39,391 bases of DNA, taken from the NCBI RefSeq assembly GCF_000153305.1, contig NZ_CH724107.1, forward strand, positions 1,335,520-1,374,910, written 5' to 3'. Below the pieces are notes generated by a model. It ran no database searches. It had not been told where the DNA came from and saw nothing but the letters and a program-made list of their open reading frames with translations. This document shows positions 6,258 through 14,417 of this stretch, one piece after another (the first letter of the stretch is position 1; every line of letters starts with the position of its first letter). Position numbers and translations under genes: made by a program. Source of the DNA: Oceanicola granulosus HTCC2516. GTDB taxonomy: Bacteria; Pseudomonadota; Alphaproteobacteria; Rhodobacterales; Rhodobacteraceae.

Positions 6258-9200
6258 ATGCCCCGCGACGTCCAAGCCCCCGCCCTCGACGAGATCGCCG
6301 CCGCCACCTACGCGCCCGAGGCCGAGACCGTCGCCGCCCTCGCCGCCGCCGCCGACCTGCCCGAGCAGGCGCGCGCCGAGATCGGTCGCCGCGCCGCCGG
6401 CCTCGTCACCGACATCCGCAAGGCCAGCCGGCCGGGGCTGATGGAGGTGTTCCTCGCCGAGTACGGCCTCTCCACCGACGAGGGGATCGCGCTGATGTGC
6501 CTCGCCGAGGCGCTGCTGCGGGTGCCTGACGCCGAGACCATCGACGCGCTGATCGAGGACAAGATCGCCCCCTCCGACTGGGGCCGCCACCTCGGCCGCT
6601 CCTCGTCGTCGCTCGTCAACGCCTCGACCTGGGCGCTGATGCTTACCGGGCGGGTGCTCGACGATGACCGCCCCGCCCCCTTCCGCGCGCTGCGCGGCGC
6701 GGTGCGGCGGCTCGGCGAGCCGGTGATCCGCACCGCGGTGGGCCGGGCGATGCGCGAGATGGGCCGGCAGTTCGTGCTCGGCGAGGACATCGACCGCGCC
6801 ATGGCCCGGGCCGCGAAGATGGAGGCGAAGGGCTACACCTACAGCTACGACATGCTCGGCGAGGCCGCCCGCACCGAAGCCGACGCGCAGCGCTACCTCG
6901 AGGACTACGCCCGCGCCATCACCGCGATCTCCAGGGCCGCCACCCACGACGACGTGGCCGAGAACCCCGGCATCTCCGTCAAGCTCTCGGCGCTGCACCC
7001 GCGCTACGAGGAGCCTCGCCGCGCGCAGGTGCTCGAGGAGCTGGTGCCGCGCCTGCGCCGGCTCTGCCGCCTCGCCGCCGAGGCGAACATGGGGCTCAAC
7101 ATCGACGCCGAGGAGGCCGACCGGCTGCTGCTGTCGCTCGACGTGATCGCCGAGACCCTCATCGATCCGGCGCTCGCCGACTGGCAGGGCTTCGGCATCG
7201 TGGTGCAGGCCTACGGGCAGCGCGCCGGCGCGGTGATCGACTGGGTCGCCGATCTCGCCGCGCGGCAGAACCGCCGGATCATGGTCCGCCTCGTCAAGGG
7301 CGCCTACTGGGACACCGAGATCAAGCGCGCCCAGGTGCTCGGGCTCGACGGCTTCCCCGTCTTCACCGAGAAGGCCGCCACCGACGTCAGCTACATCGCC
7401 AACGCCCGGAAGCTGCTCGGCCTGACCGACCGGCTCTACCCCCAGTTCGCCACCCACAACGCCCACACGATGGCCGCGGTGCTGCACATGGCCGAGGGGC
7501 TGCCGCGCGCGGCGTGGGAGTTCCAGCGCCTGCACGGGATGGGCGAGACGCTGCACAATCTGCTGCTCGAGCGCGAGGGCACGCGCCACCGCATCTACGC
7601 CCCCGTCGGCGCCCACGAGGACCTGCTCGCCTACCTGGTGCGCCGGCTGCTCGAGAACGGCGCGAACTCGTCCTTCGTCAACCAGATCGTCGACGAGGAC
7701 GTTCCCGCCGAGGTCGTCGCCGCCGACCCGTTCGCCGCCCTGGGCAACCCGCCGCCCCTGCGTCGCGGCCCCGACCTGTTCCCCGACCGCGGCAACGCCG
7801 CCGGCTGGGACATCACCCACCGCCCGACGCTCGCCGCGCTCGACGCCGCGCGCGCGCCGTTCCGCCGCCATGCCTGGACCCCGGCTTCATCTGGCCAGAA
7901 ATATGCAGACGCCACCGCCGCCACCGGCGCGCCGCTCGAGGTGGTGAACCCGGCCGACCCGGACGACCGCGTCGGCACCGTCGCCACCGCCTCGAAGGAG
8001 GGCGCCGCGCGCGCCCACGCGGCCGCCCGCCCCTGGAGCGCCCCCGCCGCCGAGCGCGCCGCCGCGCTGCGCCGGGCCGCCGCCGCCTACGAGGCGCACG
8101 CGCCCGAGCTGTTCGCGATCCTGCACCGCGAGGCCGGCAAGTCGCTGCTCGACGCCATCGGCGAGGTGCGCGAGGCGGTCGACTTCCTGCACTACTACGC
8201 CGCCAACGCCACCGACGCCCCCGGCACGCGCGGCACCTGGGTCTGCGTGTCGCCGTGGAACTTCCCGCTGGCGATCTTCACCGGCCAGCTCACCGCCGCC
8301 CTCGCGATGGGCAACGCGGTGCTCGCCAAGCCCGCCGAGCAGACGCCGCTGATCGCCGCCCGCGCGGTGGAGCTGCTGCACGAGGCCGGGGTGCCCGCCG
8401 AGGCGCTGCAGCTCGTCCCCGGCGACGGCGCCACCGGCGCGGCGCTGATTGCCGACGCCCGCACCCGCGGCGTCGCCTTCACCGGCTCCACCGACACCGC
8501 GCTCAAGATCCGCGCCTCGATGGCCAAGCATTGCGCTCCCGGCACGCCGCTGATCGCCGAGACGGGCGGGCTCAACGCGATGATCGTCGATTCCACCGCC
8601 CTGCCCGAGCACGCGGTGCGCGACATCCTCGCCTCCGCCTTCCAGTCCGCCGGACAGCGCTGCTCGGCCCTGCGCTGCCTCTACGTGCAGGAAGACATCG
8701 CCGAGCGGCTGACGACGATGCTGACCGGCGCGATGGACACCCTGACGCTGGGCGATCCCTGGGACATCGCCACCGATGTCGGCCCGGTGATCGACACCGA
8801 GGCGCGCGACGGCATCGAAGCCTATGTCGAGGCCGCCCGCGCCGAGGGCCGGGTGCTGCACGAGATCGCCGCGCCCGGGCGCGGCACCTTCATCGCGCCG
8901 GTGCTGATCCGGGTGCGCGGGATCGAGGATCTGCCGTTCGAGGTCTTCGGCCCGGTGCTCCACCTAGCCACCTTCGCCGCCGACGAGGTCGGGGAGGTGA
9001 TCGAGCGGATCAACGCGCGCGGCTACGGGCTCACCTTCGGGCTGCACACCCGCATCGACGACCGGGTGCAGGAGGTGGTCGAGCGGATCGCCGTGGGCAA
9101 CGCCTACGTCAACCGCAACCAGATCGGCGCCATCGTCGGCAGCCAGCCGTTCGGCGGCGAGGGTCTGTCGGGGACCGGTCCGAAGGCCGGCGGGCCCGAC

Positions 9201-9710
9201 TACCTGCCCCGCTTCGCCCCCGCCCCGGCCCCCGCCGGCGGAGGCGCGTGGGACGCCGACGACAGCCCCACCCGGCTCGCCCGCGCCCTCGCCGCCGCGC
9301 CCGCGCCGGAGCCCGTCGAGACGATCGACCTGCCCGGCCCCACCGGCGAGAGCAACCGCCTCACCCTGCTGCCGCGCGGCCCGCTGCTCTGCCTCGGGCC
9401 GTCGGCCGCCACCGCGCGCGCCCAGGCCGAGGCGGTGCGTGCGCTCGGCGGCCAGGCGGTCGAGGCGGAGGGCCGGATCGATCCGGCCTGGCTCACCGAT
9501 CTCGACGGCCTCGCCGGCGTGCTCTGGTGGGGCGACGCCGACGAGGCGCGCGCGCTCGAGCAGGCCCTCGCCAAGCGCGAGGGGCCGATCGTGGCGCTGA
9601 TCACCGGCGCGCCCGACCGCGCCCATGCCTGCCACGAGCGCCATGTCTGCATCGACACCACCGCCGCCGGCGGCAACGCGCAGCTGCTCGCCGAGGTGGC
9701 CGCGCGCTGA
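6258..9710 (+). CDS. putA: bifunctional proline dehydrogenase / L-glutamate gamma-semialdehyde dehydrogenase PutA
   Basis: The 1150-residue enzyme converts proline to glutamate in two steps and channels the intermediate. The FAD-dependent proline dehydrogenase barrel covers about residues 190-510 (YSYDMLGEAA near 194, RLVKGAYWD near 343, then FQRLHGMGE). The NAD-dependent aldehyde dehydrogenase domain follows, with SPWNFP near 664, general base Glu768 (AETGGLN) and nucleophile Cys802 (SAGQRCSALR). About 150 C-terminal residues beyond it match the length of type B PutA proteins. There is no N-terminal ribbon-helix-helix domain, consistent with regulation by the adjacent putR. The ATG at 6258 is the first Met of the conserved part; the frame upstream only overlaps putR. 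Oddity: the linker at residues 542-551 is encoded by a dispersed repeat (7883-7908). Confidence 0.96.
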   Translation: MPRDVQAPALDEIAAATYAPEAETVAALAAAADLPEQARAEIGRRAAGLVTDIRKASRPGLMEVFLAEYGLSTDEGIALMCLAEALLRVPDAETIDALIEDKIAPSDWGRHLGRSSSSLVNASTWALMLTGRVLDDDRPAPFRALRGAVRRLGEPVIRTAVGRAMREMGRQFVLGEDIDRAMARAAKMEAKGYTYSYDMLGEAARTEADAQRYLEDYARAITAISRAATHDDVAENPGISVKLSALHPRYEEPRRAQVLEELVPRLRRLCRLAAEANMGLNIDAEEADRLLLSLDVIAETLIDPALADWQGFGIVVQAYGQRAGAVIDWVADLAARQNRRIMVRLVKGAYWDTEIKRAQVLGLDGFPVFTEKAATDVSYIANARKLLGLTDRLYPQFATHNAHTMAAVLHMAEGLPRAAWEFQRLHGMGETLHNLLLEREGTRHRIYAPVGAHEDLLAYLVRRLLENGANSSFVNQIVDEDVPAEVVAADPFAALGNPPPLRRGPDLFPDRGNAAGWDITHRPTLAALDAARAPFRRHAWTPASSGQKYADATAATGAPLEVVNPADPDDRVGTVATASKEGAARAHAAARPWSAPAAERAAALRRAAAAYEAHAPELFAILHREAGKSLLDAIGEVREAVDFLHYYAANATDAPGTRGTWVCVSPWNFPLAIFTGQLTAALAMGNAVLAKPAEQTPLIAARAVELLHEAGVPAEALQLVPGDGATGAALIADARTRGVAFTGSTDTALKIRASMAKHCAPGTPLIAETGGLNAMIVDSTALPEHAVRDILASAFQSAGQRCSALRCLYVQEDIAERLTTMLTGAMDTLTLGDPWDIATDVGPVIDTEARDGIEAYVEAARAEGRVLHEIAAPGRGTFIAPVLIRVRGIEDLPFEVFGPVLHLATFAADEVGEVIERINARGYGLTFGLHTRIDDRVQEVVERIAVGNAYVNRNQIGAIVGSQPFGGEGLSGTGPKAGGPDYLPRFAPAPAPAGGGAWDADDSPTRLARALAAAPAPEPVETIDLPGPTGESNRLTLLPRGPLLCLGPSAATARAQAEAVRALGGQAVEAEGRIDPAWLTDLDGLAGVLWWGDADEARALEQALAKREGPIVALITGAPDRAHACHERHVCIDTTAAGGNAQLLAEVAAR
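7883..7908 (+). repeat. dispersed repeat arm embedded in frame in putA
   Basis: The 12-nt core GGCTTCATCTGG followed by CCAGAAATATGCA matches the reverse complement of the left arm of the repeat at 16801-16828 (core identical, then CTGGCAAATATGCA). Here it encodes PASSGQKYAD in the linker between the two PutA catalytic domains. Its A/T-richness stands out against the surrounding coding sequence. See findings. Confidence 0.6.
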
Positions 9711-9751
9711 CGGCGCTTGACCGCGGACGGGGATGACGCACCTATGCGTGC

Positions 9752-10540
9752 ATGTTCCCGATCCGCGATCACAACCCGTCCGAGCAAACCCCGTACGTGG
9801 TCTACGCCCTGATCGCGATCAACGTCGCGGTCTACCTCTACGGGCTCGTTGCCCTGACCACCGACCAGGCGCTCTGGGAGTTCTACATCGACTACGCGAT
9901 GTTCCCCGTCCTGATCACCGAGGGCGTGAGCTACAGCGGGCTCGTGACCCACATGTTCCTGCATGGCGGCTTCATGCACATCCTCGGCAACATGCTGTTT
10001 CTGTGGATCTTCGGCGACAACCTGGAGGAGGAGATGGGCCATGTCGGCTTCCTCCTCTTCTACCTCGCCAGCGGCCTCGGCGCGGGGCTGGCGCAGTATG
10101 CCGGCGAGCCGCTGTCGCAGATCCCGATGGTCGGCGCGTCGGGGGCGATCGCGGGAGTCATGGGTGGCTACCTGCTGCTCTACCCGAAGGCCAAGGTCGA
10201 CGTGCTGCTGATCCTGATCGTGATCTTCCGCATCATCCCGGTCCCCGCCTGGCTGATGCTCGGCGTCTGGTTCGCGCTCCAGGTCTTCAACGGCGTCGGC
10301 GCCGACCTCAGCGCCGGCGGCACCGCCTACTGGGCCCACGCGGGCGGCTTCGTGATCGGGCTGGTGCTGACCCTGCCGGTCTGGATCCGGCGCGGCGCGG
10401 CGGCGTTCTGGGGCCGCACCGACGGCCACCCGCCGCACCCGGCGGCGCGCTACCGGACGGTGCGCACGAGCGTCCCGGTCGCCGGCCGGCGCCGCGGCGT
10501 CAGCCGTTCCGGATCACCTTGGAAAAGGCCGGGAAGATAG
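9752..10540 (+). CDS. rhomboid-family intramembrane serine protease
   Basis: A 262-residue polytopic membrane protein of the rhomboid superfamily. The catalytic dyad is Ser130 in GASGAIAG and His196 in AHAGG. The L1/TM2 motif HGGFMHILGN (His71, His76, Asn80) supplies the oxyanion-hole residues. The long N-terminal part (MFPIRDHNPS-EQTPYVVYALI) and the NLEEEMG stretch place it with the GlpG-distant bacterial rhomboids common in many phyla. It would cleave transmembrane segments of substrate proteins; substrates are unknown. The last 14 codons overlap the 3' end of the convergent suhB gene by 41 nt, making the extreme C-terminus (basic, low complexity) an overprinted tail. Confidence 0.9.
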   Translation: MFPIRDHNPSEQTPYVVYALIAINVAVYLYGLVALTTDQALWEFYIDYAMFPVLITEGVSYSGLVTHMFLHGGFMHILGNMLFLWIFGDNLEEEMGHVGFLLFYLASGLGAGLAQYAGEPLSQIPMVGASGAIAGVMGGYLLLYPKAKVDVLLILIVIFRIIPVPAWLMLGVWFALQVFNGVGADLSAGGTAYWAHAGGFVIGLVLTLPVWIRRGAAAFWGRTDGHPPHPAARYRTVRTSVPVAGRRRGVSRSGSPWKRPGR

Positions 10541-11288
10541 GATCGTTGCCGCACAGGATGGTGCCGTCGTCGAAGATGTCGCCCTCCGGGTCGATCGGCT
10601 CGACGAAGCCGCCGGCCTCGCGCACGATGATGATCCCGGCCGCCACGTCCCAGGGCTTGAGCCCGCGCTCCCAGTAGCCGTCGTAGCGGCCCGCGGCCAC
10701 GTAGGCGAGGTCGAGCGCCGCGGCGCCCCAGCGCCGCACCCCGGCGCAGGCCGGCAGCAGCCGCGCGAGGTCCTGCAGCGCCGCCGGCAGCTCGCGGCGG
10801 CCGCCGAAGGGCAGCCCGGTGGCGAACACGCTGTCGATCATCCGCCCCCGGCCCGACACCCGCAGCCGGCTCTCGTTCATCCAGGCGCCCTCGCCCTTTT
10901 CGGCGAAGAACAGCTCGTCCTTGGCGGCGTCGTAGATCACCCCGGCGACGATCTGGCCCTTGTGCTCGAGCGCGATCGACACCGCCCAGTGCGGCATCCC
11001 GTGCAGGAAGTTGGTCGTGCCGTCGAGCGGGTCGACGATCCAGCGCCGGGTCGGGTCCTCGCCCTCGACGACGGTGCCCTCCTCGCCGAGGAAGCCGTAG
11101 GTCGGCCGCGCCTCCATGAGGGCGGCGTGGATGATCTCCTCTGCCCGCCGGTCGGCGCGGCTGACGAAATCGCCCGGCCCCTTGGAGGAGACCTGCAGGT
11201 TCTCCACCTCGCGGAAATCCTTCACCAGAGACCGGCCGGCGGCGCGGGCGGTCTTCATCATCACGTTCAGGTTCGCGCTGCGGGGCAT
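10500..11288 (-). CDS. suhB: inositol monophosphatase family protein (SuhB-like)
   Basis: A 262-residue Mg2+-dependent, Li+-sensitive phosphatase. All family motifs are visible: GEEGT with the metal-binding glutamate, WIVDPLDGTTNFLHG (second metal site), and the C-terminal LKPWDVAAGIIIVREAGG substrate motif. Family members hydrolyse inositol-1-phosphate or related sugar phosphates; E. coli SuhB also acts in ribosomal RNA transcription. Which role applies cannot be read here. ATG at 11288 begins the conserved N-terminus (ANLNVMMKTARAAGRSL). It lies downstream of metR with a repeat element carrying two strong hairpins between them, and it overlaps the convergent rhomboid gene by 41 nt. Confidence 0.93.
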   Translation of the reverse strand: MPRSANLNVMMKTARAAGRSLVKDFREVENLQVSSKGPGDFVSRADRRAEEIIHAALMEARPTYGFLGEEGTVVEGEDPTRRWIVDPLDGTTNFLHGMPHWAVSIALEHKGQIVAGVIYDAAKDELFFAEKGEGAWMNESRLRVSGRGRMIDSVFATGLPFGGRRELPAALQDLARLLPACAGVRRWGAAALDLAYVAAGRYDGYWERGLKPWDVAAGIIIVREAGGFVEPIDPEGDIFDDGTILCGNDPIFPAFSKVIRNG

Positions 11289-11373
11289 CGGTGTCTCTCG
11301 GGCAGGGATCTGGAATCCGCCAGCGCATATAGCGCACGCGCCCCGGGGGCAACCCGAGCCCGCCCGCCCCCCT

Positions 11374-11447
11374 CTCTGTTCTCGAAGTATCCTCGGGGGG
11401 TGAATTGGCCCCGCCGGGGCCAAGAGGGGGGCAGACGGCCCCCCTCC
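11374..11447. repeat. dispersed repeat with two strong hairpins (metR-suhB gap)
   Basis: CTCTCTGTTCTCGAAGTAT (11373-11391 region) resembles the right arm of the element at 16848-16866. Two perfect hairpins follow: TTGGCCCC/GGGGCCAA (11405-11423, 3-nt loop) and GAGGGGGG/CCCCCCTC (11424-11446, 7-nt loop). There is no T-run, but stems this strong immediately after metR could terminate or protect its transcript. I recall similar sequences downstream of genes in Rhodobacteraceae; a search would be needed to confirm it. Confidence 0.6.
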
Positions 11448-11453
11448 CCGCCC

Positions 11454-12371
11454 TCAGCCAGGCGCCCCGGCGCGTTGCAGCTTGACCGCCTCCTGCCGGG
11501 CGAGGCGGATCAGGTGGGCCATGTAGGGCTTGGCGGTGTCGTCGCTGCGGGTCGCGGCGTAGAGGCGGCGGGTCAGGCCGGTCTCGGTGAGCGGACGGGT
11601 GACGTAGTCGGAATTGTAGCGCACCTCGCGCACCACCCAGTCGGGCAGCACCGCGACGCCCCGGTTGGAAGCGACGAGCAGCAGGATAACCGCGGTCAGT
11701 TCCGCCTGCCGCAGCGCCGCCGGCTCGACGCGGGCGGGCGTGAGCAGCTGCGAGAACACGTCGAGCCGGGCGCGGTCGACCGGGTAGGTGATCAGCGTCT
11801 GGTCGCGGAAGTCCTCCGCCTCGATGAAGCGCTTGTGCGCGAGCGGGTTGGCCGAGGAGGCGACGAAGACCGGCTCGTAGTCGAACAGCGGCGTGAAGGT
11901 GACGTCGGCGAGCGGCTCGGGGTCGGAGGACACGACGAGATCGACCTGCTCCTTCATCAGGGCGGGCAGCGCCTCGAAGGCGAGGCCGGGGCGGATGTCG
12001 ACGTCGACCTCGCCCCAGGCGCGCCGGAACTGCTCGAGCACCGGGAACAGCCACTCGAAGCAGGCGTGGCACTCGATCGCGATGTGCAGCCGCCCCGCCG
12101 AGCCCGCCTGCAGCCCCGCGAACTCCGCCTCGAGCGCCGCCACGCGCGGCAGGATATCGTCGGCCGCCGCGAGCAGCTTGTGGCCCGCCGCCGACAGCTT
12201 CAGCGGCTTGGAGCGTCGCACGAACAGCTCGACCCCGGCCTGCTCCTCGATTCCCTTGATCTGGTGGCTCAGCGCCGACTGGGTGATGTTGAGCCGGTCG
12301 GCGGCGCGCGCGAGGCCGCCGGTCTCGTGGATCGCCTTGATCGTGCGCAGGTGGCGGAACTCGATGTGCAT
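11454..12371 (-). CDS. metR: LysR-family methionine regulator MetR
   Basis: A 305-residue LysR-type regulator. The N-terminal HTH starts FRHLRTIKAIHETGGLARAADRLNITQSALSHQIKGIEE, shown here only as its core LNITQSALSHQI. The effector domain has the MetR-specific stretch IECHACFEWLFPVL, close to that of E. coli MetR, which senses homocysteine. It is divergent from metF, its expected target. ATG at 12371 is chosen because MetR proteins begin M-x-IEFRHLR; an ATG 21 nt upstream is possible but would start inside the control region. Two palindromes with TGAG-N5-CTCA form lie between the genes. C-terminal region (QEAVKLQRAGAPG) is ordinary. Confidence 0.92.
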   Translation of the reverse strand: MHIEFRHLRTIKAIHETGGLARAADRLNITQSALSHQIKGIEEQAGVELFVRRSKPLKLSAAGHKLLAAADDILPRVAALEAEFAGLQAGSAGRLHIAIECHACFEWLFPVLEQFRRAWGEVDVDIRPGLAFEALPALMKEQVDLVVSSDPEPLADVTFTPLFDYEPVFVASSANPLAHKRFIEAEDFRDQTLITYPVDRARLDVFSQLLTPARVEPAALRQAELTAVILLLVASNRGVAVLPDWVVREVRYNSDYVTRPLTETGLTRRLYAATRSDDTAKPYMAHLIRLARQEAVKLQRAGAPG

Positions 12372-12375
12372 TATG

Positions 12376-12388
12376 CGAGCCGAACTCA
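12376..12388. promoter_or_regulatory. candidate MetR operator 1 (imperfect)
   Basis: CGAG-CCGAA-CTCA has one mismatch from TGAG-N5-CTCA. It is centred at 12382, immediately upstream of the metR start, where binding would autorepress metR. The E. coli MetR consensus is TGAA-N5-TTCA, the same geometry. Confidence 0.5.
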
Positions 12389-12406
12389 TCATCGTGGTGA
12401 GGGTTA

Positions 12407-12419
12407 TGAGTTTGTCTCA
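12407..12419. promoter_or_regulatory. candidate MetR operator 2 (perfect)
   Basis: TGAG-TTTGT-CTCA is a perfect 4+5+4 inverted repeat centred at 12413, 31 nt (about three helical turns) from operator 1. It lies 46 nt before the metF start, a typical position for LysR activation of metF. Confidence 0.6.
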
Positions 12420-12465
12420 CGCGGCCCCGCATGACACAAGAGGCCGATCCCCAAGAGGAACCGTC

Positions 12466-13332
12466 ATGACCACGCCCGCCATCTCGTTCGAATTCTTCCC
12501 GCCCAAGGACCTCGAGGGCTCCTTCCGGCTCTGGGACAGCGTGCAGGCGCTGGCCCCGCTCGGCCCCGACTTCGTCTCCGTCACCTACGGCGCGGGCGGC
12601 ACCACGCGCCAGCTCACCCACGAGGCGGTCGGCACCATCCACAAGACGTCCGGCCTGTCCGTCGCCGCCCACCTCACCTGCGTCGGCGCCAGCCGCGAGG
12701 AGACGCTGGCGATCGCCGAGGGCTATGCCGAGGTCGGCGTCACCCGCATCGTCGCGCTCCGGGGCGATCCGCCGAAGGGCAGCGCGGGCTTCACCGCCCA
12801 CCCCGAGGGGTTCGCCAGCTCGGTCGAGCTGATCGAGGCGCTGGCGGAGACCGGCAAGTTCGAGCTCCACGTGGGCGCCTATCCCGAGAAGCACCCCGAC
12901 GCCGCGACCACCGCCGCCGACGTCGAGTTCCTCAAGCGCAAGATCGACGCCGGCGCGGCCTCGGCGATCACCCAGTTCTTCTTCGATGCCGAGACGTTCT
13001 TCCGCTTCCGCGACGCCTGCGCCGCCGCCGGGATCGACGCGCCGATCGTGCCGGGCATCCTGCCGATCGCGAGCTGGGCGGGCGTGCGCAAGTTCGCCGC
13101 CTCCTGCGGCGCCGCGATCCCGCAGGTGATCGTCGACGCCTTCGAGAACGCCACCCGCGACGGCGACACCGACCTGCTCGCCACCGCCGTGGCCACCGAG
13201 CTGTGCGACGAGCTGCTGGAGGGGGGTGTCGAGCACCTGCACTTCTACACCCTCAACCGCCCCGAGCTGACCCGCGACGTCTGTCACGCGCTCGGCATCG
13301 CCCCCCGGGCCTCGTTGCGCGAGGTCGCCTGA
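12466..13332 (+). CDS. metF: methylenetetrahydrofolate reductase MetF
   Basis: A 288-residue FAD enzyme reducing 5,10-methylenetetrahydrofolate to 5-methyltetrahydrofolate, the methyl donor for methionine synthesis. Recognisable segments: FEFFPPK at the N-terminus, FVSVTYGAGGTTR, AHLTCVGASREE, IVALRGDPPKG, AYPEKHPDA, ITQFFFDAETF and the C-terminal LHFYTLNRPELT. Start ATG at 12466 has AAGAGGA at 12453-12459. The same frame is open far upstream, but that stretch only mirrors metR. It is divergent from metR and presumably activated by it. The last 49 nt overlap the 3' end of the convergent DUF2235 gene. Confidence 0.97.
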   Translation: MTTPAISFEFFPPKDLEGSFRLWDSVQALAPLGPDFVSVTYGAGGTTRQLTHEAVGTIHKTSGLSVAAHLTCVGASREETLAIAEGYAEVGVTRIVALRGDPPKGSAGFTAHPEGFASSVELIEALAETGKFELHVGAYPEKHPDAATTAADVEFLKRKIDAGAASAITQFFFDAETFFRFRDACAAAGIDAPIVPGILPIASWAGVRKFAASCGAAIPQVIVDAFENATRDGDTDLLATAVATELCDELLEGGVEHLHFYTLNRPELTRDVCHALGIAPRASLREVA

Positions 13333-14417
13333 GGCGACGGCCGCTCCGGCGCCGCGCCCTCGCGTTGCCAGACCGGCGCCGGGAGCTGCCCGCCGAGATG
13401 GGGCACGGCGGTCGGATGGATGCGCTCGGAGGCGTCGCGTCCGACCACGCGGCGATGGCGGCTGAGCAGGATCTTGCCCCAGCCGCTCCACGTTCCCGCG
13501 GGCGGCGCGTCGGCGTCCTCGGGAAACCGCCCGCGCCAGCCCGCCGGCAGCGGCAGGCCGATCACGCTCTCCAGCCGCCCCAGCAGCCAGACCAGCGAGA
13601 TGTTGGCCAGCCCGCGTTCGCTGCGCCCGTCGGTATACTGGCCGCCGATGTCGCCGTGGGTGCCGCGGAACCAGACCTGCTCCAGCCGCCCCTCCCAGCC
13701 CGGCATCCGGTTCCAGAGCACCGGGCGGTAGGCATCGCGGGTCTCGTCGAGGGCGAGCGCGTGGAAGCCGTTCTTCACGATCGGGCCGAGCGCGTGGTTG
13801 TGGAAGCGCCCGCTCTCGCCCATCCACTCGCCGAGCCAGCCGAGCCGGATCCCGAGCGACTTCACCGTATCCCAGACCGCCACCGCCTCGATCTCCACCT
13901 TCTCGTGACAGAAGCGCCGGCGGAAATTCTCGGCCACGGTGCCGCGGCCGCCGTTCTTGTAGTGCCGGTAGGCCTGGCGGACGTTGCGCACGTTGGCGTG
14001 GCGGTCCTGCAGCAGGCCGACCATGTCGACAATCCCGGCCAGCGAGCGCACCGCGTAGGCGCCGCGCGAGAAGCCGATCAGCACGATCCGGTCGCCCGGC
14101 CGGTAACGCGAGGCGAGGGTGCCGTAGGCGCGCCGGATCTGGCGGCCGATGCCGCGCCCGGCGGCGACGTCGACGGTGTGCGACCAGTCGCGCCACTGGA
14201 TGCCGGCCTCGTAGTAGACCGTCAGGTTGGCCGACCGGCCGACCTCGCGCAGCAGCTTGAAGGTCAGCCCGGCGTTGGTCTCGTAGCCCTCGCGCAGTGT
14301 CGACATCGTGCCGTCGAGCACGATGACGTGGGTCGCCTGCCCGCGATGGCGGCCGCGGCCCTCGGCCTGGACGGGCTTGCGCCCGAACAGGCCGAAGACG
14401 AAATCACGCAGCGGCAC
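13284..14417 (-). CDS. DUF2235 alpha/beta-hydrolase-like protein
   Basis: A 377-residue protein of the DUF2235 (T6SS phospholipase Tle1-like) family. It shows VIVLDGTMST, the nucleophile elbow GFSRGAYAVRSLAG (Ser117), VAVWDTVKSLG and WFRGTHGDIGGQY, all diagnostic. DUF2235 proteins include type VI secretion phospholipases, but no VgrG, Hcp or immunity-like gene is nearby and no signal peptide is seen. A housekeeping cytoplasmic hydrolase is therefore more likely. Start is GTG at 14417, which overlaps the upstream molybdenum enzyme gene by 14 nt; no in-frame ATG lies close to the conserved start. The C-terminal tail after about residue 325 is low complexity and overprinted on metF. Confidence 0.88.
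   Translation of the reverse strand: MPLRDFVFGLFGRKPVQAEGRGRHRGQATHVIVLDGTMSTLREGYETNAGLTFKLLREVGRSANLTVYYEAGIQWRDWSHTVDVAAGRGIGRQIRRAYGTLASRYRPGDRIVLIGFSRGAYAVRSLAGIVDMVGLLQDRHANVRNVRQAYRHYKNGGRGTVAENFRRRFCHEKVEIEAVAVWDTVKSLGIRLGWLGEWMGESGRFHNHALGPIVKNGFHALALDETRDAYRPVLWNRMPGWEGRLEQVWFRGTHGDIGGQYTDGRSERGLANISLVWLLGRLESVIGLPLPAGWRGRFPEDADAPPAGTWSGWGKILLSRHRRVVGRDASERIHPTAVPHLGGQLPAPVWQREGAAPERPSPQATSRNEARGAMPSA

Noticed and set aside
5622-7871. A 749-codon open frame on the minus strand across putR and putA
   Set aside because: Open only because of high G+C; its sequence is Arg/Gly/Glu-rich without domains, and it is antisense to the clearly conserved putA and out of phase with putR.
12372-12465. 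SAM or other riboswitch before metF
   Set aside because: The leader is short and I see neither a SAM-II-like pseudoknot nor other riboswitch core; the MetR operators explain the control.
10450-14196. A 1248-codon minus-strand open frame
   Set aside because: It runs through metF, metR, suhB and others in wrong frames or strand, with no protein features; a G+C-driven artefact.
13284-14417. Type VI secretion effector with immunity gene
   Set aside because: DUF2235 family includes such effectors, but there is no VgrG, Hcp, adaptor or immunity-like gene around it.
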